From: Thozetella sp. PMI_491
Lineage: Eukaryota; Ascomycota; Sordariomycetes; Chaetosphaeriales; Chaetosphaeriaceae
Assembly (NCBI GenBank): GCA_021432635.1
Contig: MU270030.1
Location: forward strand, 124,001 to 188,000
Reading direction: 5' to 3'
Length of the DNA: 64,000 nucleotides
The position numbers were made by a program, and so were the translations under genes. Under the pieces are notes generated by a model, which saw nothing but the letters and a program-made list of their open reading frames with translations, was not told where the DNA came from and searched no databases. Position 1 is the first letter of the stretch, and every line of letters starts with the position of its first letter. Shown one piece after another: positions 1 to 11,004 of this stretch.

Positions 1-159
1 GCCATCTTGCGATTCCTAGAGGAGATCTTGATGATGCGAAGATCGGACTACCAGCTTATCCCACTGGACCGAACTTCGGAGGCAGCGGTCCGGCCTTTCT
101 TCGACGCTTCCCCTTCAGAGGGGTTTTACAAGATGTGTACAAGCTTGGTTCAACAGTAG
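1..159 (+). CDS. C-terminal end of an unidentified protein (partial)
   Basis: Frame 1 is open from the first base to a TAG at 157-159 and gives about 52 residues ending in GFYKMCTSLVQQ. The composition (acidic and hydrophobic, few rare codons) looks like real coding sequence, but the 5' part lies outside the window. I do not recognise the family. A 159-base open stretch can also occur by chance, so this is a tentative call; a shared reading frame continuing upstream of the window would settle it. Confidence 0.4.
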   Translation, partial: AILRFLEEILMMRRSDYQLIPLDRTSEAAVRPFFDASPSEGFYKMCTSLVQQ

Positions 160-2507
160 CAGAAAAATTGAAAGGCGACGACAGCAGAACTCACGACCTT
201 GGTCGTTGAAACAGCCAGCACTGCGCCTCCTCGGAAGCTAGAATGGGCGCAAGATAACGGCAATGCCTGGCATGAGATGCACGGAGCTAGCTATTTATTC
301 CCGAGTCCATGGCTATCTTGGCGTTATCGAAGAGCCCCGCAGGAACCGGGAGCCCGCAGCTGCGAAGGCCGGTGGCGGAGACTAATAGGTTCACGTGAGG
401 AGAAGCATTCTCTCTGGTCTCGCGGTTATGTAAATTCATAGTTAATCTAGGCCTAGAGTTTAAGCTTCAGGTTTCTTTTAAGAATGCACGATGGAAGGAC
501 TCTAAACACGCAAGTGAACTGGTCTAGTGTTCCCACTTGCTAAATTATTGGGAAGACCAGTGCTCGCTCACATCTTGTCCCTGGATTGACGCCCTGAAAC
601 TGTGGAACCGATCTCGTTATCAAAGGGCTGGCTTCCGTAAGCGGAGTGGTATCCATGTGGATTACTTTCTTCGCGGCCCTTCAAAAGTGAAGTGAAAGGG
701 GTTAGCCTTCAATTGGTAGCAGCATTCCTCCCGATACGGAATTAGTCGACAGTCTTCTCTTCGCATCAAAAATGCTGCAGGTGGCTTACCTTCGATACCT
801 CTTTCAATGCTCGTTCCGGTCAAGAGCCCTTTTCGACCCTGCGACTGCCTATAAGAACCAAAAAGAAACTTCCGCCCTGATATTTAACGATAAATATTCA
901 AATCTTAACATTGTACTAGCATCGTGAACTTGTGAGTTTATGGTAGCTTCGAAGGTCGCCTAAAATTCACCGCTTGCCTACTTAGACGAGCAGCTGCCCA
1001 AAAGCAGCTGAGCCACCTCTTGCTCTTATTCCTGCTCAAGTACCATCTAGAACGTTGTTACACAAAATAGAACAATCGTAACACAATTAGCAATATCACT
1101 GCGCAGTAACTCCTAGACCGAGTTGCTATAAAAGAAGGAAGCTTCGTCGGCATTTAGATGGTTTGTATCTTTACTTCTATTTCGAAGTTTTCATAATGAA
1201 TAATTGAGCCAATTAGGCCACTCCCTCGCTGATACCGAGCAGGATTCTTCTTGGTTTGATTTAGCTGGTTGTTTGGGCAAAGGTTTCACCAATAATATCG
1301 GGGTGTATAAGTCATATCGTAAATTAGGGGTTCTCCCACTTCTGTAGCACGGGACTGTACTTACCGCCTTACCCAACACCGAGGTGGCATAGGCTGATTT
1401 TGCTGGGACTCTACCAGAGTCCCGCGCAAAGCATGGGGTATCACGGGCATGGCCTCGGCAGTTGTCGTAGGCGCCGGGTTCACTGTAAGGCCACGGCTGA
1501 ACCCGAAGATCAATGGACATTCAGGGAAACCCTGTTTCCTAATGCGGCCCTGGGTCTACAGAGAATTCTTTTTGGACTAGGAGAGGAAAACCCATGTTGA
1601 TCTCCTGGATTTTGACATCTCTCAGTAGTGATATGGGTCCGCCCAAACAAGTTACTTGTAAATCCCACACCAGCGAGCCTGAGCATACCAACACAAGACA
1701 AGAAATCTTTTGAAAAGGACAACACCAGTTCTCCGATGCTGCCGCTATCTTCACGGCCGCACAGATCCTATTCATTATCTCCTATCATTGCACTATAGTA
1801 TACTCCACACCGCTTCAAAGAGTTTAGAGTTTAAAATGGTTCTGCACACAAGCGACTTCCTAGAAGCATAGCTAGGCATTCCTTCACAAGTAACGACCAG
1901 TTCGACGGCAATAGCCGGAATCAAACTCCCTCTGTGCTCCGTTTGACCACCTAGGTTTGATTATCGCGGTTTTGTTGGCTCCGCCTTTTTTAGTAGAATA
2001 TGGTTGAGTAGAAAAGCCCCAGGCTTCTTCTGCTTCGCATATAACCTGACCGAACTTTATCAATCTATCCAATCGTAATCCCCTGCCTTGTGGTTTCCCC
2101 AAAAGCCTAGGTTTTAACCGAATGAATGAATAAGCACAATGCTACGGAACCGTTTAATGGGCAGGCGAAAATTGGAACGTCTTCTTTCACTTTTAACCTT
2201 TTCCACAACAAATTTATTGCGCTAAATGGCGTTGAATCTTGATACTACTGCCGGGTACAAAGCATAGCAGCTTCTTTCTCTATGATATCCTTATACCACA
2301 TCGGAGACCTTCTCAAAAGGCTTCACTAGAAGCGCCTGTCGCACAAGGGAGTAAGGAACCTGCTCTACTATAGCAGTCATGACAATATTTATTTCTAATT
2401 GTAGAGCCTATCAATCCTCTTTACCAACCCTTCGTCTCTCTCAAACTATATATTTCTTCATATTGGTTTGGTAGCTTTGCCCCATAATCTAACCCTACAG
2501 ATCCCGA
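160..2507. other. Intergenic, no gene recognised
   Basis: Only short open frames without family resemblance, splice logic or signal peptides were found on either strand. The right end holds the 3' flank of the chitinase gene that ends at 2508. Confidence 0.5.
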
Positions 2508-5500
2508 CTATATCTTACACACCTTAAGTACTCCTTGCAATACATCATCAGCAGACTTCACACCTGCACCCAACTTAGCCATTGTTCCCGCTGTTCGAAG
2601 GTTACGTGCCACTTTGCCCGTTGAAGCAAACCCGGTGGCGTCGTGAGCTGCCTTCGCAACACCTCGCACTCCAAGCAAAGCTCCCACCATAGCCATGAGC
2701 GCCGAATTTGGATCTTCGACAATCTCATATATAGAGAATCCAATGCTAGCGACATCACCTGCTAGAGCAGCAGCACGACCGAGCGCCATGACCCCAGTCG
2801 CTGCGGCACCGGCTTCACCGACGAAAGGAATGAACATTAGCGCGATACCGACCATTGAAAGAATGAAGTCCTTCTTCTTCTTCTTCTCTTTTTTCTCCTC
2901 GTCTGTTCCGAGCTTCTTGACTTCATTCATCTGCGATACTGCCTGTTGGAGAAGGAACACCGGTACGCTCAAAGACTGCACGATGTCATCAATATCGCCG
3001 TCAAACAGGCCCAGTCGAATCTCCAAGCGCATAGCCGAAATTAGGTTAGTCAGATCCGTAATACTTCCAATTCCATTTACGACATCTTTGGGGTTGGGCA
3101 CCGCGAGAGTTTTGTTTAGCTCCGGATATCCGTGCCAGTTTCGAATGCCGGCGTCTGGGCTGCAGGTCGTGCTATCGGGATCGCCGCAAATTTCACTGAC
3201 GGACCACGTCCCTCCAAGGTCGTACCAGTCCGGTGCAAGGCCGGTCGCTTTTAGCATACCAGCGTGGAACCCATCCAGATCGCGTACTGTAAGGTCCAGA
3301 TCATAGCTCCCCTGAGTAAGGTCGGTAAGGCTGTATTGATCGCAAGGCTTGCTACTATGGGTACCGAGTCCATTCATTTTGCAATCGAAAACTAGTACCC
3401 GTAAAGAGGTGCTTGTTAATGGTCATTTCATCCATAGAGAAAAGGCTGGGGTCTCAAGGGGTGAGAGCATACAGGAAAAGCCCGGGCCAGCTTTTTTATT
3501 CGCGTAGTCAACACCCATGTAGCTATCGATGGCATCAGGAACCATGTCTTTGATGTATCGAACATAAGCGTTGAATTTGTCGTCGTATCCACTATTCACG
3601 CTTGTGTAATTGTCGTTTGTGGCGCGCAAGATGTGGAGGAACACGCCAAGCGCATACCACTCATTGCAATAGGGAGTCATGCCATTTGCTGCGGCGCTTA
3701 GGTCATCCATAGACCCAAAGTCTCTATTCCAGTCGCAGATCGGGAGAGGATTGCCATCGGTTATCGTTCCGTTGTCTGGGGACTGGGTACCGTTTGTACC
3801 AAAATCATTTTCGAGATCAGCGGCCCAGTCGGAGAGGCCCCCGAAGCCCTCGGCAGCCCATTTTGCAGCCCTCCTGTCGTACTCAGGCTGAGAGAGATAA
3901 GATACCCATTGGTTATTGTCGTATATCATGTTGTCGCCCTTGTCGGACCATGTCTGTATATGTCGATCGATATTTTTCTCTGTCAAGATTTGTCGAAGCT
4001 CGAAGTTCGAGATGTAACCCCCCCTATGGATAGTCAGATCGCCGCAATGCGCCTTGTATAGTTTAAGCACACTCACGTCTGAGTACATTGGCCTGGCTTC
4101 GCGTTAGACTGGGTGGAAGAGCCAGTAAAAGTGCACAACGGTCCCCGGCACGACGGATCTGACATGGCAAAGCTGCGACCATATTTTGCCATTCCGACAA
4201 AGATCTTGTCGGTGGAAACTCCAGCCTTCGTAATCATAGCCAATGAGTACATCGTCTCGGTCATATTGACATGACTACGCAGACAGTTGCCATGCGCGCA
4301 ACCTGGGTTCGAGTAAGTGTTATCATAGTCCCACTGGCCATGGAGGTCGTATGTCATATAAACAATGTAGTCGATTATTTCGGCGATCTCCTTGATAGGG
4401 AAGTTCCGTAGATACCAGTAAGAAGCTGGAGCGGCGATTGAGAGCGTTTTGTCCTTTGGAAGGGCTGCCCTCAGCTCCTTCAAGAAGGCAAGATAATTGG
4501 TGCCGTCCTGTGGGCTACCGGATCCAGCGCCAGGGATATCGGTGGCTCCTGGGTACTCCCAGTCAAAGTCGACGCCGTCGAGCCCGTTGTCGGATAAAAA
4601 TTTCACCACATTATTCACAAAGGCGGTCCTCTGGCCAGCAGTTACGCCCGATCTGAAGATAGGCGCCGTGCTTGGCGCCGTAGAAAAGGCCCAACCGCCG
4701 AAGGAGATAATCTTTTTAATACCAGTTAGCTTTTTGAGGCCATCGAATTGCGACTTGACACCTGAAATGTCAACTGCGAACGAGTTGGTAATGTTGGCAA
4801 AGGCGAAGTGAACATGCGTATAGCCACCAGCAGTTGTCATCTTGGAGATGTCCATATTAAGGCATCTGATGTCCGGATTAGTACTGAAAGGCCCGTGCAT
4901 AGGAAAAGTCTATAGGCTTACGGCCTATCCAGGTTCCAAGACTCGAAGTAGCCAACTTTGGAAAACGACGAAGGTGACTTCTTGTTCTTAATCTCTGTTC
5001 CGCAGTTGGAAATGCAGCCGTTCGTGTCTTTTTTGGCTGTTCCCGGGGGAGCGCCTTTCGCGCGTGTATCGGTACAGTATACATCAGTGACACCTGCATT
5101 CTTGTCGTCAGCGGCATTTACTGCGACGCTATAAGATCGTCCCTTACCGCATTGTCCCCACACATCGCAGCAAGCATTAAGAGGGCATGGGTTCAGCAGA
5201 GCCCAGTCAGTGTTGTTCGTGGGTTTCTGGGTACCTACGACTTGGGGTCCGCAGGTGATGGTGTTGAATTGAGCAGGCATGTTGGGGGTGCCTTTGCTAA
5301 TGCAAATGACCTGCTTAAGCTGGAGCCCAGCATCGCACCCAGCCCAACCCCAGGTGTTCTTGTTGTACTCATCAAGGACGGTGTAGTCTTTGATCTGGTG
5401 GGCATCTGCGATTGCCTTGCAGCCGTCACCCGATTGGACAACGTAGCTGGCGCAGGTTCCATCGGCATTCGGCTTGGGCGAAAAGTCGGGCAAGCTGCCC

Positions 5501-6606
5501 GCAGAGCAGCACACGTAGTCACCCGGCTTTATGGTGTTGCAGAAGGCGTCACTGCCGCCATTGTACTTGTAGAAGTCGGCTGTGCTGATTTTGCATTTCT
5601 GGGTGGCGAGAGACCAACAATTATCGTTTGCAACAACCTGCAAATAGGAGCACGTAGTCTCGGCAACATGATCGGCCCGGGCGGTAACTGGTAATGATCC
5701 GTTGAGGGTAGAGCTGCCCCGGATGCCCCCACCCTGAATGCCCGACAGTAGATTGATAGTAACAGGCGTGCTCGTTCGGCTGTCAGAGACGAGGCACCTA
5801 GCACTGTCCCACTGCACTAGTGCCTGCTGCACAGCCGCTACATCCCCGTTTGTGACCGCAAATAATCCGAGAGTTTGGGTGCTCAAGACAACCCCTTGCA
5901 GCTGCGGACAAACTTCAGCCGTCACCAAGGCACTAGCCGAAGGGATGTTCTTGGTGTACTCGAGAAATCGCGCAAGAAGGTTGGCGGCACTCGATTTCTG
6001 GACTTGCGAGCCGACGTAAACGCCCACCACTGTCTCTCCGGACTGAGAAAACAGCAGGGTTTTGTTACAGTCCGTGTCTTCATGGACATAGGCCTGCAGC
6101 TGCTGGGCCGCGGCGACAAGGTTGTTTGGCGGCGCAGTGAGAGACGCATTGGTGGATGAGAGTGACGAGTTGATAACTTCAGTCGACCAATTGATGCGAA
6201 GCTCTGCCGGACGCTGGTCGATAGCCGCACCTGGGACGCCGCATGCAAGCATGGTACTCGAGTTGGCAACAGGGATTGTCGGATCATTCGTCGTTGAATT
6301 TGGCAACAATTGGCGGGGATAAATTGCTGCCCGTCGCACGTTTGGGGACCTAGACACCTCCTCAGTGCCACAAGCCATCAATGACACCACATCAGTGGGG
6401 TTGTAGATGGCCATCTCGAAGAGAAAGGTTTGGTTGCAGTATTTGAGCGTCTCGAAGCTGTGGTAGTTCGTCCAGTTGGCTGGATTCGAGCCAGTGAGGC
6501 TGCATGCTTGAGGGCAAAATGACCGTGTGTACTCATATCCCAGCGTGCCAGAGAGCAGGCCAGTTAAGAAGAAGCCTAGGGCCATAGCTCTGGACTTGGT
6601 CGACAT
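2508..6606 (-). CDS. Killer-toxin-like subgroup C chitinase, LysM-LysM-ChtBD1-GH18
   Basis: Predicted secreted endochitinase. Four exons join in frame: 6606-4922, 4865-4077, 4023-3473 and 3391-2508, with 52-81 bp GT..AG introns, giving 1302 residues. The start has a signal peptide (GFFLTGLLSGTLG, residues 11-23). Two LysM domains follow (about 319-368 and 385-436), then a cysteine-rich ChtBD1/hevein-like module (about 452-515) containing CPLNACCDVWGQCG. The GH18 barrel has the SFGGW motif (616-620) and the catalytic motif DGVDFDWEYP with the acid Glu at about 665, so it should be active on chitin. The C-terminal 300 residues carry a Lys/Glu-rich stretch followed by a long Ala/Gly-rich hydrophobic segment. 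This architecture is the filamentous-fungal relative of the Kluyveromyces lactis zymocin alpha/beta precursor. It is divergently paired with a secreted protein gene at 7430. No frameshift or missing catalytic residue was seen. Confidence 0.93.
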
Positions 6607-7429
6607 TGTGAAAATAATGAGCGGCGGTCAGCGAGCGAATATATGGGAAACAAATGACAGTGATGGCGGGAACCGATGCCTCTGACGCAAACAAGCATGA
6701 CTATAGCAGCGACAAGCAGTTTGTTTTTATGTATCACTGGACAGCGATTCGATAGGGAGAGTTGAGACCTCGCCAAGGCTGCCGTTAAAACTCGGCTTGA
6801 CACTCGGCGGTGCTTCATGGCCGGAGATGTCCGACTTACTCGACAAGCGGTCCAATATCCAATGCATTGAGATCCCGAGTTCGATATCCGGCCCTACTTG
6901 ATTGGTAAACCTGGCATTCGCCAGATTTTGCGACGTCTTAAATAACCCTTGCGCTCGCTCATTCCGGAAGAAGGGGGCAGGGCGAGAGCAGCCCTGCTCT
7001 TTCTAGGTTAGCGGGTCGCCATCCTGATTCGCTAACTTGACCTGACAGCCAAATTCGGAACTATACGTAGGCAGCTGACTTGCGGTCCCTTGGTTATAAG
7101 CGTATGAGATGCTTTTTAGCACTAGCACTCAACTGTGCCGCCAAGATCTGCATTAGGACAGGCGGCGCAGATGGCCTTGAAAGGAGCTGCCTAGTCTAAC
7201 GGAGTCGCTGTATTGGGATTTAATAAGTTAGCAATAGCCAATTTACTGCCAGGGACACGTGATAACCCCGAAAAAGTTGACATGTAAAACTTGAGCATGT
7301 ATATAATTTGCTTCGTATCTCGCTATTTTAGACCTATTGCTATTCGTCTCGGCATTGTCGCAGCCAGCATTCCGCTCTTTCTTTATCGTCTCTCCGGCGA
7401 TTATTCCCTTTCAGCCATTGCCTTTGGCC
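6607..7429. promoter_or_regulatory. Divergent promoter region between chitinase and secreted protein
   Basis: The 823 bp between the two start codons has no gene of its own and must hold both promoters, which makes coordinated expression possible. I cannot point to a specific operator. Confidence 0.45.
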
Positions 7430-8384
7430 ATGAAGTGGTTCATTCTTGCTGCCCTGTGGTGGGCAGATGGCGCGCTCGCCTCTGCTAATGCGGCCCCATT
7501 TGAGGCTCTGTAAGTGGCATCACGGTCCCGGGAGAGCATTGCAGCTTACTCGGTGGTAGGATGTTTTATTACGCATACCAAGTTGACGTCACCAGCATTC
7601 TGGCAGAAAACCACGCCACTCAACTTACCGAAGCCATGAGGAACACTCTCAGTATCGGAAAGTGCCTAGGCACTCTACCCGACAAGAGCTGTGACATCAA
7701 CGAGTTCCTAGAGTATACGGTACAGGGAAATCCTAAAGATCTTACGAGCGCAGGCGGTGTCAAGTACCCAGACGTTGACGCCACGGCCGTCCATCTTTAC
7801 AATACCAATGCCAATCTCAATTTCAGGCTTTATAAGATCATTCCTGGCGAAACAGCTTGGCCAAGCAACAATGGGTAATACCCCAATTCCACACCATACT
7901 TGGAATTTGTGATATTGATATGTGAGGTAGGCGGCCTAATATGGCTGACGCTGTCAAGCAAATGGTCAACAGCGTTCAAATTGAGCGTGCTAGACCGAGT
8001 GCCGGTACTTGGTCCGGTGGAGCCGCAATTTCGGGGCTACAAACCGCGATTGACCGCAGTAATCTCTGGCGCCGAGCGGATAATGCCCCGATCTTGATAC
8101 AGGAGATTCAGAGTTATCTTAATAATAGGAACAACCCGGCCCATGTCTTGACACTAGCAACTCGCAATATCGTTATTCCTCAATCGGCGGGCGGCATTAC
8201 ATTCCAGGAGCCCGATATGGACGCGACGGTGGCAGGTGTGAGCAATGCAGCGGCTGTGAGCGACTTCGAGACAAACGTCCCAGGAGGCCTGTCAGATTCC
8301 ACGGTAGTGCACCTAAAACTCATCAACCTGCTCTCCAACGCCAAAACCGTTGTTAGGGGAGGATGCACAGCTGGCATACCTTAG
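7430..8384 (+). CDS. Secreted protein of unknown function paired with the chitinase
   Basis: Three exons (7430-7509, 7560-7874, 7931-8384) join in frame across 50- and 56-bp introns (GTAAGT..TAG, GTAATA..TAG) and encode 282 residues. The N-terminus MKWFILAALWWADGALA is a clear signal peptide, and the start ATG is the first in frame with it. The mature protein has no transmembrane helix, only three cysteines (about residues 60-70 and near the C-terminus) and no catalytic motif I recognise. Its gene is head-to-head with a zymocin-type chitinase. In the K. lactis killer system the chitinase subunit delivers a separately encoded secreted gamma subunit, so a partner or cargo role is conceivable, but that is inference from position and size only. 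A cell-wall or chitin-fragment binding protein is an alternative. Confidence 0.82.
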
Positions 8385-8931
8385 CTATGTGTCAATGTAT
8401 ATTAGGGTACTTATACCTGCGGTAGAACTTGACAGATTACCTAGTTGCATTTCTATGTCTTCCCTTGAAAGCTTAAGTCAAAATAATTTATATATTTACC
8501 GCAATACGAATAAAAGCTCACAAGGTCTTCCACAAGCTGTAAAATAGACACTGAAAATACTTCTACGTGGCCGGCTTCAATAATACCAGTTAAGGCGATC
8601 TAGATACATTTACAATTTCTTCTTCAGTCAACTAGTTTAAAGATAAATACTTAATAAGGGCGTTTTATCAAGTAGACATTGAACGAAAGTTAGTTTCACA
8701 GAAAAATAAAGATTTTATTTGGTAAATCCAGTTATTGTTTAACTGTGATAACTAATTATATATTCCGTTAAATTTTATATTTTATTTAATACAAGAATGC
8801 GAAATATAAATATGAGATCAACCAGACTTTGGATGAACGGAGAAACGCACAAACGAAACAGGAAATAATCAAAGATAGGCCTAGGCATGAACTCAGCGTA
8901 ATTATAAACACTCCTTTGTATAGTAGGCGTA
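8385..8931. other. AT-rich intergenic stretch
   Basis: About 8590-8820 is strongly AT-rich and poor in open frames, as in RIP-degraded fungal DNA. No gene is recognised. Confidence 0.5.
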
Positions 8932-9747
8932 TCACTTCTCACATATAGCTACAATCGCAGTCATAGGAACACCTAGCCCCTCCGTTCCGTCTTCCTTCGT
9001 GTATGGCGTAGCCTTGAGTTTTACCTTCTCCATAAATAATTCTCTGAGCCGAGAAAACTCCTCGTCCCCTAGGCTGATAGACTTCCCCACAACGGAGTTG
9101 AAAAAAAACGGTAGGCTATCGACAAGGAAGTAAACATTTGTCTCGGTGACCGTCACCTTGTCAAATCCTGCGTCTTTCATGATCTTCTCCATGTGGGCCG
9201 GCCGAAACCAGCTATCTGGGATAGGAACCTGGAATAATGGTGTGTCGGGATGCAGTTCCCGCTGTGCCTGCTGCACCGGCTCTAGGTATCCTAGCTTGGA
9301 CCACGAGGTGACGCCCGCCACCCCACCGGGCTTGAGCGTGCGATAGATGTGGCTGGCCCCTTTCGCCGGATCCGAGAAGAACAAAATTCCGAGATTGGTG
9401 ACGGAGTGCGTGAAAGTGTCATTTGGAAAGCTGAGTTCCTCCCCCGCCATCAGCGCGCAGTGAACTTTTGGTTGGGCGACGAACTTAGCGCGTGCCACAT
9501 CTATCATGCTCTGAGATACATCCACAGCATGCACGACGGCTTCCTGCGCACGCAGGTGCACTTCCGCAGCCACCAGACCAGTGCCGCAAGCATTATCCAG
9601 TACGACGGAGCTCTCATCAAGCGGAGGCATGCTGTCGAGGACGCGTCGTCCCACAGCGAGGGTGCAGCCACCCGCGCTTTTCTCGTACATAGCACCCCAG
9701 TCATTGAAGAGCTGCTGCACCTCCGTCTTGTCTGCGATATTCGACAT
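8932..9747 (-). CDS. Class I SAM-dependent methyltransferase
   Basis: A single-exon gene of 271 residues. Motif I of the Rossmann-fold methyltransferases is plain at about residues 48-57 (VVLDNACGTG), followed by the acidic ribose-binding position in VHAVDVSQSM (Asp about 76) and motif II/III-like blocks around LSFPNDTFTHSVTNLG and LKPGGVAGVTSW. It should transfer a methyl group from S-adenosylmethionine to a small molecule in the cytosol. The substrate cannot be told from sequence; it resembles UbiE/COQ5-like and secondary-metabolite methyltransferases. No biosynthetic core gene lies beside it, so a cluster role is not supported. The length is normal and no break was seen. Confidence 0.9.
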   Translation of the reverse strand: MSNIADKTEVQQLFNDWGAMYEKSAGGCTLAVGRRVLDSMPPLDESSVVLDNACGTGLVAAEVHLRAQEAVVHAVDVSQSMIDVARAKFVAQPKVHCALMAGEELSFPNDTFTHSVTNLGILFFSDPAKGASHIYRTLKPGGVAGVTSWSKLGYLEPVQQAQRELHPDTPLFQVPIPDSWFRPAHMEKIMKDAGFDKVTVTETNVYFLVDSLPFFFNSVVGKSISLGDEEFSRLRELFMEKVKLKATPYTKEDGTEGLGVPMTAIVAICEK

Positions 9748-10507
9748 TGTGTTAGGTGGCTTTAGGCTTGGGTTCTGCAGAGGGTAGCGGGACGATATGC
9801 AGATCGGGGTGGGTTAAAGTATGTGCTGGATCAACGCTGTCGCCTTGCTCGCAATTGAGGGCTAGAACTTTTAGCTTGATATGACGTCGGGGGGGCTGAT
9901 CGAGTGGCGTTAGCCTTTAGTCTAGGCCTTTGCCGAACACGGAACATGTAATTTTGGCTGGCGAATCGCTCGGGATTGTGTGTACCTTCCAACTGTTGCC
10001 CAGACCGGACACGATGCTTTGTCTGCCTAGGAAAGCGGTCAAGCCTACCAGAGGATGGCACTTGTGAGCCCACTGCATGAGGACATGTGTGATTGCTAGC
10101 TCTGACTGGGCCGAGAATATCCGGGGGGCTTCAAAGATGGTGTTGTGAAGGCTGCGTCTTTCAAAAGTTACACACGCAATTATACATGCTGAAACGAGTG
10201 CAAGCGCTACCAGTATCTAATTTTTAGCATATTACTGGACATTCATAATAGATGTTTCCAGGCGACCACCGATACGAGGAATCGTTTCTTCTAGATTACC
10301 ATTTCCTCGGCGTGAAGATTAGTTGGCAGAAGCCTGAGTTAAGAGTAAGGACCGGCGCGCGGTGCGTTTATACTGATGATTAGGACGGTTTCGTTGCCGT
10401 GCATTCAAGAGAAAGTTATATTCGAGGCTTACAACTCATTCATACTCCATATAGACCCACAATCAATGTCGACAATTCAAGGCATTCTTGTGCTAATTTC
10501 AAAACTT
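9748..10507. other. Intergenic, no gene recognised
   Basis: Promoter side of the methyltransferase plus unassigned sequence up to the SET pseudogene. Confidence 0.45.
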
Positions 10508-10975
10508 CTAAATCCGTTTTAGGTATCTCAGCAATACTGGCTTTTCATCCCCTTGCCGGCTGTCTTTATACAGCTCTAAAATGCCCCTAATGTGGTTAAC
10601 TGTGCGTCTCCTCGCTTCATGTTCTAACGCGTCGGGTCCTTCGCATGCCGTGCACTGGCAGCGAAAATCCCAATTTGCCAGTTCCTTGGCCCGAAGATCG
10701 CGGCCGTGCAACTTCTGTGTACGAGTCGGTGATTTCCTCGCTTTCCTTGATGTCTCCCACCGCGTAGACTTCCATCATGCCCGTGGTCTTGTCATACACC
10801 CAGCTCGTATTCGTTGTGCAAGAGTGGTTCATGCGACAGAAAGTGGCAAATAGACCTACTTGCAGTCCTCCAGACGAAATAATCACTATATTTTTATAGA
10901 ACTTGGCTAGGACGAGTGCTGAGTCCAGATGCGTGCCCGGGCACGGTTGCCCTTGGAAGGAAGCAAAACTCTTCT
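10508..10975 (-). pseudogene. SET-domain (SMYD-like) methyltransferase fragment, frameshifted
   Basis: Reading the minus strand from about 10975, an open frame gives the SET core RMNHSC (the conserved NHSC-x-N region) followed by EVYAVGDIKESEEITDSYTE, matching the SET C-terminal half with its EEIT-SY motif. Around 10690-10700 the frame breaks: the continuation ELANWDFRCQCTACEGPD, including the post-SET C-x-C-x2-C cluster, is read in a different frame and ends at a stop at 10508. The N-terminal SET part is missing; the frame is closed by a TAG just before the T/G homopolymer at 10978-11004. It is therefore a truncated, frameshifted relic of a protein lysine methyltransferase-like gene. A single-base sequencing error could explain the frameshift, but not the truncation. 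Confidence 0.75.
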
Positions 10976-10977
10976 AA

Positions 10978-11004
10978 TTTTTTTTTTTGGGGGGGGGGGG
11001 GGGG
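10978..11004. repeat. T11-G16 homopolymer junction
   Basis: Eleven T followed by sixteen G, directly at the truncated end of the SET relic. It is unlike the surrounding composition. It may be a real junction tract or an assembly artefact. Confidence 0.85.

Noticed and set aside
2695-3306. 203-codon plus-strand open frame
   Set aside because: Antisense to the chitinase C-terminal exon, whose frame and motifs explain the region.
5152-5694. 180-codon plus-strand open frame
   Set aside because: Antisense to the LysM/ChtBD1 region of the chitinase; no domain of its own.
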